8,241 nt of DNA from Robiginitomaculum sp. (GTDB lineage Bacteria > Pseudomonadota > Alphaproteobacteria > Caulobacterales > Maricaulaceae): contig JAKITZ010000105.1 of NCBI GenBank assembly GCA_021647805.1, positions 1-8,241 on the forward strand, written 5' to 3'. Below, piece after piece: positions 1-5,458 of this stretch (position 1 is its first letter; the number at the start of each line of letters is the position of its first letter). The notes below the pieces were generated by a model, which saw only the letters and a list, made by a program, of their open reading frames with translations, made no database searches and was not told the origin of the DNA. The position numbers were made by a program, and so were the translations under genes.

Positions 1-675
1 TTTCTTGATGATGATGAAACCGCCACTGAAAATTGGCTAAGTGAATTACTTAAAACCCAACAAGCAACCAACGCCGATATTGTGTTTGGGCCGGTAATAG
101 GTCGCCTTGAACAACCTGCACCACATCAAGAGTACATAGAGAGCACATTCACCCGCACCGGTTCCGATAAATCCGGTATAATCCTTAAATTCTTCGGTTG
201 CGTAAACTCCATGTTCAGTCGCGAAAAGTTTTTTAATGAAGAACAGCTTTTCGACCCGAAAACCAACGAAATTGGCGGCGAAGATTGTGAACTATTTACC
301 CGGGTTGAAGCAAAGGAGGCAGTTTTTGGATGGGCGGCAAAAGCCTTTGTTTTTGAAGATATTCCGCCAAGTCGGGCGAGTTTACGTTATAATTTGATCA
401 AAGCGTTTTCTTTTGGCCAAGGCCCTAGCCAAACCGCGTGGCAACAACGAAAATTAGCTATGCTCGGGTTTTGGATGGCTGTTGGTGCGGCGCAGGCGAT
501 TGTCTATGGGCTTTTGGCTATTCCGCTGTGGGCTTTTCGCCACAAAACCAGAGCCTATATTACTGACAGAGCTGCCCAAGGATTGGGAAAACTGTTGTGG
601 TTTAGAGGCTTTGAGCCGAGGTTTTACGGGACCTTTGTACTTGGAACCAAAGCTCAAGGGACGGGCTCCGAATAA
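1..675 (+). CDS. Family 2 glycosyltransferase, ExoM-like (3' part, start outside window)
   Basis: The frame is open from base 1, so the gene begins upstream; 224 residues are visible. They start with FLDDDETATENWL, the Asp-rich nucleotide-sugar and metal binding motif (DDDE) in the middle of GT-A fold family 2 enzymes. Next comes ADIVFGPV, and later GGEDCELFTR, which carries the acidic ED pair expected near the catalytic base. A single hydrophobic segment (MLGFWMAVGAAQAIVYGLLA, about bases 460-519) near the C-terminus suggests membrane anchoring, and the tail AAQGLGKLLWFRG fits ExoM/succinoglycan-type transferases. The likely role is adding a sugar from a nucleotide donor to a lipid-linked exopolysaccharide intermediate at the cytoplasmic face. 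The donor and acceptor cannot be read from the sequence. The last 222 nt are antisense to the polymerase gene. The position next to a Wzy-like polymerase is reminiscent of HfsG of the holdfast locus, but that is only an analogy. Confidence 0.9.
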   Translation, partial: FLDDDETATENWLSELLKTQQATNADIVFGPVIGRLEQPAPHQEYIESTFTRTGSDKSGIILKFFGCVNSMFSREKFFNEEQLFDPKTNEIGGEDCELFTRVEAKEAVFGWAAKAFVFEDIPPSRASLRYNLIKAFSFGQGPSQTAWQQRKLAMLGFWMAVGAAQAIVYGLLAIPLWAFRHKTRAYITDRAAQGLGKLLWFRGFEPRFYGTFVLGTKAQGTGSE

Positions 676-1890
676 TTTGGCAGCCGTTGCCGCAAATAAT
701 ATCCATCCAAGATTGTTTTGTTGTAAAATATTGCTTTCCGATATTGAAAACATCAAGAAAATCAACATTGAAATCACTGTCCAATAGGCTTGCTTGCCTG
801 TTAATAGACCGCGCAAAGCAGAAACGAACGCCACCAAATATGCCAGTGCAAAACCAACAACCCCGACAAGACCAATGGAAAGCCAAGTTTCCAGCCAACC
901 ATTATGAGCCGATGGCACCAGCCACTCAGTTTGCTGGCGCACCCAATATACCGGTCCGGTTTCATCAAACCAAAACACCGCATAACCATACCCAAACCAT
1001 GGCCGGTTATTGATCTGTTCCATCAATGACGCCCAAATTTCAGTACGGCCAGTTAAAGTCGGCTCGCGGCCGATTAACGAGAACATGAAGTCGGGAAAAA
1101 ATTGCACAGCCAGCATCAGGCCAACTCCAAAAACCAAACTAAAATAAATCAACGGAACCGCAATTCTTGGCCCGGTTCTAACCAGATAAATCACCAGTGC
1201 TGCAAACAAAGTTAGCACCAAAGCAATCAACGAAGTTTTCGAGGTTGAGAGCAAAACCAGTGCAATAGTCAACACCAATACCGCGCCCCAGAGCAGTCTT
1301 CGCTTTGGTACAAAAATCATTGCTGATAATGCCAAATGCGCGGCAATCGCCATATTCATACCAAATTGATTTTTCTCGGAATAAATACCAGCCCAAGCAC
1401 CGGGGTGAATCTCGCTCATTATCCCCAACTCTGGCAAAAGCAACACAGTTCCAATACTAAGCAATGCCAAGATCAAAAACAAACCGGCAAATAACTCTAT
1501 GAACTGCTGCCAGTCATACCGCGAAGCCAGATAGATCGCGAACAAGGTGGTCATCAATAACGCGATTGCCCGCCGAAGTGTTAAGTCCGGCACAATCGAC
1601 CAATTCACAGAAATTAAGGCGATAATCACCGGCAGTAGTAGTAAAAAACTTCTACCCAAGGCATTAGCCGTTGACCATGGACGTAACACCAACAACACAA
1701 TAGTCAAAAGATATACCGGATAAAACAACACTCGAAGCACAAGCGGGCCTTCGGTTGCATTTTCCTCAGTAAGCAATGGCCCCAATAAGCCACCGGAAAA
1801 CAAAAACAACGCAAATAGCAGCAATATTATTTCTATAATGCGGCCAAAATCCACAAGCTTGAAATATTTTGGCTGTGCGTCAATATTCAT
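454..1890 (-). CDS. O-antigen ligase / Wzy-type polysaccharide polymerase
   Basis: This is a polytopic inner-membrane protein of 478 residues with about ten hydrophobic segments. Motifs of the O-antigen ligase/polymerase (Wzy_C) family are visible: WSIVPDLTLRRA (about 97-108), GAWAGIYSEKNQFG (164-177, a periplasmic loop motif), LLSTSKTS (213-220), LTGRTEIW (279-286), PWFGYGY (297-303) and AHNGWLETWLSIG (328-340). The likely role is polymerising or transferring lipid-linked glycan repeats on the periplasmic face. I chose the ATG at 1890 because it lies 7 nt after the stop of the upstream gene and gives a short N-terminus before the first membrane segment. An in-frame start at 1959 would overlap the upstream gene by 62 nt. 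No clear Shine-Dalgarno is seen, so coupling to the upstream gene is plausible. From about residue 406 to the end the protein is hydrophilic, rich in Ser, Lys, Gln and Arg, and entirely antisense to the glycosyltransferase. This tail is probably a non-conserved extension. An HfsC-like polymerase is a specific possibility. Confidence 0.88.
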   Translation of the reverse strand: MNIDAQPKYFKLVDFGRIIEIILLLFALFLFSGGLLGPLLTEENATEGPLVLRVLFYPVYLLTIVLLVLRPWSTANALGRSFLLLLPVIIALISVNWSIVPDLTLRRAIALLMTTLFAIYLASRYDWQQFIELFAGLFLILALLSIGTVLLLPELGIMSEIHPGAWAGIYSEKNQFGMNMAIAAHLALSAMIFVPKRRLLWGAVLVLTIALVLLSTSKTSLIALVLTLFAALVIYLVRTGPRIAVPLIYFSLVFGVGLMLAVQFFPDFMFSLIGREPTLTGRTEIWASLMEQINNRPWFGYGYAVFWFDETGPVYWVRQQTEWLVPSAHNGWLETWLSIGLVGVVGFALAYLVAFVSALRGLLTGKQAYWTVISMLIFLMFSISESNILQQNNLGWILFAATAAKLFGARPLSFGSKYKGPVKPRLKASKPQQFSQSLGSSVSNIGSGFVAKSPQRNSQKPIDNRLRRTNSHPKPEHS

Positions 1891-1897
1891 CAAATTA

Positions 1898-2602
1898 CTA
1901 ATATGCTTGTTGCTGTAAATTCCCCGGCATTTCACCGCTGGCATTAAAAATGACGCCAAGACAATTTCCGCCTACGGCCTCGACCTCATGTTGTAAACTA
2001 ATCAACTCGTTTGGATCGCTGCCGTGTTCTGCCACCAATATCACACCATCAACATCAGGCGCTATTGCCAACAAAGTACGTGAACGGTCTCTGGACGGAA
2101 CATCAATAATTGCTAAATCGATCGCATCTCTGACTTTCTGCCAATATGATGGCGCACGAATAATCGACACGCTTTGGCCGCCCTGTAATGCCTGACTGCG
2201 AAATTTCGAGACAAACAAACGATGCTGGCCGACTTGATGCATAGCTAGATACCAAGCTGATGAAACCTCGCGACCATCATCACGAACTAATTGCGGCGAA
2301 ACTCGCCAAAACGGTTTCTGCTGTAATGTCGGATCAAGCGGCGGCCCAAACTTGCCATAAATATGTTGTGCCTGCGGTGATGAAAAACTGCTGGCTTGGC
2401 CATTGATATAAAAATCAAGATCAAACAACCATACACCGCGCACTAAATTCGGAGCCAACAGACGAGCAAAACCTTGCACGCAAGTGGAAACACCCGCACC
2501 CTTTTTCGCACTAGCAAATGCTAAAACCGCGCCCCGGCTTTGGTCAGCGCGAGTGCGATACATCTGAACCAGAGTTTGTAATTCGTTAGTCAAATCAAAC
2601 AT
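1898..2602 (-). CDS. CpsD/BY-kinase-like P-loop protein with degenerate Walker A
   Basis: The product is 234 residues with the layout of the MinD/BY-kinase P-loop superfamily. It has a P-loop SAKKGAGVST (31-40), a Walker A' region WLFDLDFYING (58-68), a Walker B strand LAIIDVPS (163-170), and a C-terminal DGVILVAEHGS...CLGVIFN section (185-220) typical of CpsD/CapB/HfsB-like proteins. In the P-loop the position of the conserved lysine (GK[ST]) is V38. The deviant-Walker signature lysine (K33) is kept. There is no C-terminal tyrosine cluster, only one Tyr as the last residue, and no fused Wzz membrane domain. It may therefore be a regulatory or scaffold partner of polysaccharide export rather than an active kinase. 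I chose the ATG at 2602, with GGAA 8 nt upstream (GGAACATGGATAATG). The frame is open to a GTG at 2722, but that extension covers the putative promoter and looks non-coding. It heads a two-gene unit with the polymerase. Confidence 0.8.
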   Translation of the reverse strand: MFDLTNELQTLVQMYRTRADQSRGAVLAFASAKKGAGVSTCVQGFARLLAPNLVRGVWLFDLDFYINGQASSFSSPQAQHIYGKFGPPLDPTLQQKPFWRVSPQLVRDDGREVSSAWYLAMHQVGQHRLFVSKFRSQALQGGQSVSIIRAPSYWQKVRDAIDLAIIDVPSRDRSRTLLAIAPDVDGVILVAEHGSDPNELISLQHEVEAVGGNCLGVIFNASGEMPGNLQQQAY

Positions 2603-2639
2603 TATCCATGTTCCGAATCTTATCAAATTTACAATAGCT

Positions 2640-2667
2640 ATTTTATGGTTAACGAGATGTGGACAAG
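2640..2667 (-). promoter_or_regulatory. Possible promoter for the P-loop protein/polymerase pair
   Basis: On the minus strand, CTTGTC (2667-2662) and TAAAAT (2645-2640) are separated by 16 nt. This fits a sigma-70-type promoter and would place the RNA start about 30 nt before the ATG at 2602. TTAACCAT (2652-2645), identical to a CtrA half-site as described in Caulobacter, abuts the -10. The match is by eye and such AT-rich motifs occur by chance. Confidence 0.3.
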
Positions 2668-2810
2668 CACTAATTGCTGTTAAGAAATAAAGGTATTTGT
2701 TTGACCTATCCGCGCCCGCCACATTGGGCTTGCCCTAAGGCCATTATGAGTGAGAAAAACAAAAACTCTAAAAACAATCCTTGAATGACGGTACGTGATT
2801 TCACCACTAA

Positions 2811-2842
2811 CCATCATCACACGGCTTGTCCGGATGATCCAG
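2811..2842. repeat. REP-like imperfect palindrome
   Basis: The core is CGG-CTTGT-CCG (2822-2832), flanked by ATCA (2816-2819) and TGAT (2835-2838) across a 2x2 mismatch, so it can fold as a hairpin. From memory, the segment resembles a dispersed intergenic repeat of many alphaproteobacterial genomes whose core reads roughly TCCTCCGGCTTGACCGGAGG. The copy here looks diverged. The family assignment is from recall, not a search. Confidence 0.5.
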
Positions 2843-2865
2843 TCTTCTTAATTGCGATTCTTTTA

Positions 2866-2908
2866 CCCCCCTCACCCCACCCCTCCCCCATAAGGAGAGG
2901 GAGTCCTT
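2866..2908. repeat. C-rich element with inverted repeat (G4 motif on minus strand)
   Basis: Four C-runs of 6, 4, 4 and 5 nt (2866-2871, 2875-2878, 2880-2883, 2885-2889) are separated by TCA, A and T. A stem follows: CCCTCCCC (2881-2888) against GGAGAGGG (2894-2901), with one C/A mismatch and a 5-nt loop. Next come AAGGA (2892-2896) and TCCTT (2904-2908), which are mutually inverted. The composition is unlike the AT-rich surroundings and resembles C-rich intergenic repeats (CCCCTCACCCC...GGGGAGAGGG type) seen in many proteobacterial genomes. It is probably a dispersed repeat, and the minus strand is a G-quadruplex candidate. Confidence 0.55.
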
Positions 2909-2986
2909 CTCGTGATATTTTGACATTTCACCGCGAGACAAAAGAAGGGTGAACAAGTATCTCGTTTGCACTACTGCTTACCCCTT

Positions 2987-3054
2987 AATTAGCAATCATC
3001 GGCAAAGACTGCCCATAAACTAAGGCTTAATTGGCAAACAATTAGCACTCATCG
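2987..3054. repeat. Paired 15-nt direct repeats with a hairpin
   Basis: AATTAGCAATCATCG (2987-3001) and AATTAGCACTCATCG (3040-3054) match at 14 of 15 positions, 53 nt apart. Between them, GCTTAATTG (3025-3033) and CAATTAGC (3039-3046) form an inverted repeat with a one-base bulge and a GCAAA loop. A third partial copy, AGCACTCA, lies at 3064-3071. These may be binding sites for a regulator or a decayed repeat. No function can be assigned. Confidence 0.45.
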
Positions 3055-3094
3055 ACCCTTGGTAGCACTCAAACAATGGGGATAAGTTTCAGCC

Positions 3095-3166
3095 ATGCTC
3101 GCAATTACCATGCTTGTTATACTGGTATTGCAAATGGCTATTACAGGTCAGTTTGCGGTTGTTTGA
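3095..3166 (+). CDS. Possible 23-residue hydrophobic small protein
   Basis: ATG at 3095 opens a short frame that begins MLAITMLVILVLQM and ends at TGA 3164-3166. The first 14 residues are almost all hydrophobic, as in single-span membrane microproteins. The frame is bounded upstream by TAA at 3083-3085. The only possible ribosome site is GGGGAT, 13 nt before the ATG, which is too far. An overlapping 32-codon frame (3076-3174) and a promoter-like extended -10 (3115-3123) compete for the same bases. I consider it unproven and quite possibly a chance ORF. Confidence 0.15.
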   Translation: MLAITMLVILVLQMAITGQFAVV

Positions 3167-3292
3167 AATTGTGAATATACGATAAACTCAATGAAACGTG
3201 GATTTTCGTGAAATACGCAAAGGAATTTATAACACAAATAAATTCTTTCCGATTAGCCTTTTTAAGTTCTATCCACCGAGGAAAATCGTTTA

Positions 3293-3372
3293 ACTTTGTC
3301 AAAGTATTTTTCCAATTGCTTGAAACTGTTAAAAACCATTGCGGGTTTGACAAAGCTAAAAAACCATATAAG
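3293..3372 (+). promoter_or_regulatory. Candidate radA promoter/operator with two TTTGACAAAG-type palindromes
   Basis: ACTTTGTCAAAGT (3293-3305) is a perfect 6+1+6 palindrome. TTTGACAAA (3346-3354) is a 4+1+4 palindrome. On the opposite strand the first reads CTTTGACAAAG, against GTTTGACAAAG for the second (3345-3355), a 10/11 match with centres 51 nt apart. The second contains a perfect -35 hexamer TTGACA (3347-3352). TATAAG (3367-3372) is the best -10, but the spacer is only 14 nt. The layout suits a promoter controlled by a dimer binding both palindromes, but this is inference. Confidence 0.35.
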
Positions 3373-3380
3373 AACATAAC

Positions 3381-3407
3381 ATGAACATACTTGATTGGCG
3401 ATTCTGA
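3381..3407 (+). CDS. Possible 8-codon leader ORF overlapping the radA start
   Basis: ATG at 3381 encodes MNILDWRF and stops at TGA 3405-3407, sharing one base with the radA ATG at 3407 (TGATG). If TATAAG at 3367-3372 is the -10, transcription would start within one or two bases of this ATG, making it leaderless. radA has no good Shine-Dalgarno, so reinitiation from the short frame is plausible. There is no proof of translation, and a frame this short can arise by chance. Confidence 0.25.
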   Translation: MNILDWRF

Positions 3408-4780
3408 TGGTAAAACTACTAAATACATTCGTTTGCAATTCTTGCGGCGCGATACACGGCAAATGGGCTGGACGCTGTGATGCCTGCGGCGGCTGGAATA
3501 CTCTGGTTGAAGAGATAGCCGAACATACCACGGGCAGAGCAAAACCTCGCAAAAAAGGCCGTGGTATAGAGTTTACCGGCTTGCAAGGAAGCACAGAACC
3601 ACTGCCACGAATGATAACCGGTATTTGCGAATTTGATCGGGTATGCGGTGGTGGTATTGTTCCGGGATCAGCCTTGTTAGTTGGCGGCGACCCCGGGATA
3701 GGCAAATCAACATTGATGTTACAAGCTGCGGCCAAATTGGCCATGAGCGGCAAGTCAGTAGTTTATATATCCGGCGAAGAAAGCATTGACCAAGTGCGCT
3801 CACGAGCAAAGCGGCTTAAAATGGCAGGTGCATCATTACAATTAGCCTCGGAAACTTCATTAGGGCCGATTATGGAAGCAATCAAAAGCCATTGCCCTGA
3901 TCTGGTGGTGATCGACAGTATGCAAACCTTGTGGACTGATGCTCTGGCAGCAGCTCCAGGAACAGTTGCGCAAGTCCGTGCATGTGCACAAGAATTGACC
4001 CGGTTTGCAAAAAAAACCGGTAGTGCTGTTGTCCTCATCGGTCATGTAACCAAAGACGGACAAATTGCCGGACCAAGGGTTGTCGAGCACATGGTCGATG
4101 CTGTCTTATACTTTGAAGGTGACCGGGCGCATCAGTTTCGCATTTTACGCGGGGTGAAAAACCGCTTTGGCCCAACTGATGAAATCGGCGTCTTTGAAAT
4201 GGGCGAGCAAGGCTTGGCCGAAGTCCCCAACCCCTCTTCATTATTTCTTGATGGGTGCGCTAATGGAACTACCGGTTCGGCGGTTTTTGCCGGAATGGAA
4301 GGGACAAGACCGGTTCTTACCGAAGTGCAAGCCTTAATTGCGCCCTCGTCATTAGGAACACCAAGGCGAGCGGTGGTTGGATGGGATTCCGGGCGATTAG
4401 CAATGGTAATGGCAGTATTAGAAGCCAGATGCGGAATTTCTTTTGCCGGTAAAGATGTTTATTTGAACGTCGCCGGAGGCCTTAAAATAAGCGAACCGGC
4501 GGCTGATCTTGCGGTGGCTGCGGCTCTATTATCGTCAATTTTCGATCAACCATTACCGCCGAAAACCGTTGTATTTGGCGAAATTGCGCTATCAGGAACC
4601 ATTCGCCAAGTGTCACGAACCATTGCCAGATTAAAAGAAGCCAACAAACTTGGATTCAAAAATGCAATGATCGCAACAAGCGATGACAAACAAGTTTTAG
4701 ACACGCAATTGGATTGTACCATTGCGAAAACCAACAATTTAGGCAATCTTGTGGACAGATTCGAGACCAGTAAAGTCTAG
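3407..4780 (+). CDS. radA: DNA repair protein RadA (Sms)
   Basis: RadA is a RecA-related, DnaB-type ATPase that promotes branch migration and processing of recombination intermediates at damaged forks and in natural transformation. The 457-residue length is normal. In order: an N-terminal C4 zinc finger (C10, C13, C24, C27; CNSCG and CDACG), Walker A GGDPGIGKST (93-102), Walker B LVVIDS (about 166-171), the RadA signature KNRFG (251-255), and a C-terminal Lon-protease-like domain (about 280-455, including DVYLNVAGGLKISEPAADLA). All key residues are present. I chose the ATG at 3407 (MVKLLNTFVCNSCG), which fits the usual family N-terminus; a TTG at 3395 would add four residues. No clear ribosome site precedes it, and the stop of a tiny upstream frame overlaps the start. 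radA is the first gene of the run with cvpA, purF and an SDR. Confidence 0.97.
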   Translation: MVKLLNTFVCNSCGAIHGKWAGRCDACGGWNTLVEEIAEHTTGRAKPRKKGRGIEFTGLQGSTEPLPRMITGICEFDRVCGGGIVPGSALLVGGDPGIGKSTLMLQAAAKLAMSGKSVVYISGEESIDQVRSRAKRLKMAGASLQLASETSLGPIMEAIKSHCPDLVVIDSMQTLWTDALAAAPGTVAQVRACAQELTRFAKKTGSAVVLIGHVTKDGQIAGPRVVEHMVDAVLYFEGDRAHQFRILRGVKNRFGPTDEIGVFEMGEQGLAEVPNPSSLFLDGCANGTTGSAVFAGMEGTRPVLTEVQALIAPSSLGTPRRAVVGWDSGRLAMVMAVLEARCGISFAGKDVYLNVAGGLKISEPAADLAVAAALLSSIFDQPLPPKTVVFGEIALSGTIRQVSRTIARLKEANKLGFKNAMIATSDDKQVLDTQLDCTIAKTNNLGNLVDRFETSKV

Positions 4781-4786
4781 ATACAC

Positions 4787-4793
4787 AAGGAGG
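4787..4793 (+). promoter_or_regulatory. Strong ribosome binding site of cvpA
   Basis: AAGGAGG, a full anti-SD match, lies 5 nt before the ATG at 4799 and fixes the start of cvpA. It is the only textbook Shine-Dalgarno I see in the window; radA, purF and the SDR gene lack one. Confidence 0.9.
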
Positions 4794-4798
4794 CTTGA

Positions 4799-5458
4799 AT
4801 GGAAGCCAATTCAGCAACTGCGATGGATGCTTTGGCATTAGTCGTTTTACTACTGTCCAGTGGATTAGCTCTTACTCGAGGATTTGTACGAGAAACACTC
4901 TCGATCGCTTCATTTGTTATTGCATCACTGGTGACAATATTCACTTATTCTGTGTTCCGAGATGTGGCAAGCAACTGGATTGAAAGCGAATTGATAGCTA
5001 CCTTAGTTACTTCGTTTGTGATTTTCATCGGTGTGTATGTAATCATGACCATAATCACCCAAAAACTTACTGATATTGTCAGACGAAACTCTCACGTATC
5101 TGCTCTTGACCGCACTGCTGGTTTAGCTTTTGGGGTTGTGCGTGGAATGGTCATGCTGGCTATAGTGTTATTAGGTTGGAATTTCTTGGCAAAACCAGAA
5201 CAAACTCCTAGCTGGGTACAAGAAGCCAGAGTTTATCCGGCAATCCATGCCACGGCTGAGGCATTAAAATCAATTGTTCCTAACTCCAGAATTTCACAAA
5301 CATCAATTACTGAACCTGTAAGCAAAAAAGATGAACCTAAGCCTGAAACCGAGCAAGGCTACCAACAGTCAGATCGAAACATCCTTGATCAGGTTGTGAC
5401 CACACGACTTGAAGAACAAAAAAATCAACCTGAAACACCACCTGAAACGGATCAGTAA
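4799..5458 (+). CDS. cvpA: CvpA family inner-membrane protein
   Basis: This is a 219-residue integral membrane protein of the CvpA/colicin V production family. Four hydrophobic segments lie at about 10-26, 33-50, 65-87 and 107-131. Family motifs are RGFVRE (27-32), after the first segment, and LDRTAGLAFGVVRGM (103-117), leading into the last. The tail from about 155 to 219 is polar, rich in Glu, Pro, Gln and Lys, and probably disordered in the cytoplasm. The name comes from E. coli, where cvpA lies upstream of purF and is needed for colicin V production; its biochemical role is unclear. The start is fixed by AAGGAGG. The gene begins 18 nt after the radA stop, and its TAA overlaps the purF ATG (TAATG), which suggests translational coupling. 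Confidence 0.93.
   Translation: MEANSATAMDALALVVLLLSSGLALTRGFVRETLSIASFVIASLVTIFTYSVFRDVASNWIESELIATLVTSFVIFIGVYVIMTIITQKLTDIVRRNSHVSALDRTAGLAFGVVRGMVMLAIVLLGWNFLAKPEQTPSWVQEARVYPAIHATAEALKSIVPNSRISQTSITEPVSKKDEPKPETEQGYQQSDRNILDQVVTTRLEEQKNQPETPPETDQ

Larger units (their letters stand above)
2603..3406. other. Long divergent intergenic region without a convincing gene
   Basis: About 800 bp separate the minus-strand polysaccharide pair from radA. No frame here gives a protein I recognise. The left half holds a GC-richer patch (2705-2745, with the small palindrome GGGCTTGCCC at 2726-2735), the REP-like palindrome and the C-rich element. The right half (2980-3406) is strongly AT-rich and holds short direct repeats, a hairpin, two 10-11 nt palindromes and small ORFs. 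No tRNA or recognised structured RNA is seen. The region must contain the promoters of both flanking units. Confidence 0.8.

Noticed and set aside
1891..1959. Upstream start (1959) for the polymerase
   Set aside because: It would overlap the P-loop gene by 62 nt. The ATG at 1890 gives a 7-nt gap and a typical short cytoplasmic N-terminus.
2603..2722. N-terminal extension of the P-loop protein to a GTG at 2722
   Set aside because: The added 40 residues look non-coding and cover the candidate promoter. The ATG at 2602 has GGAA at suitable spacing and gives a normal family N-terminus.
2746..2784. 12-codon frame MSEKNKNSKNNP
   Set aside because: It is too short, has no ribosome site, and its Lys/Asn composition is expected from an A-rich stretch.
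2785..2952. 55-codon ATG frame running through the repeats (begins MTVRDFTTNHHHT)
   Set aside because: It is a translation of the REP-like and C-rich repeats (Pro/Ser/Arg runs), with no ribosome site and no recognisable domain.
3076..3174. 32-codon frame beginning MGISFSHARNYH
   Set aside because: There is no ribosome site, no recognisable features, and it overlaps another equally weak short frame.
3297..3302. Minus-strand TTGACA in the first palindrome as a divergent promoter
   Set aside because: The position 17 nt downstream reads TCGGTG, which is not a -10 hexamer, and no gene follows for hundreds of bases.
2613..3404. GANTC (CcrM) sites at 2613, 2856 and 3400 as cell-cycle signals
   Set aside because: Three sites in about 800 bp is what chance predicts (about one per 256 bp), although two lie close to gene starts.
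3395..3406. TTG start for radA adding four residues
   Set aside because: The ATG at 3407 matches the usual RadA N-terminus and overlaps the stop of the short leader frame. The TTG has no ribosome site.
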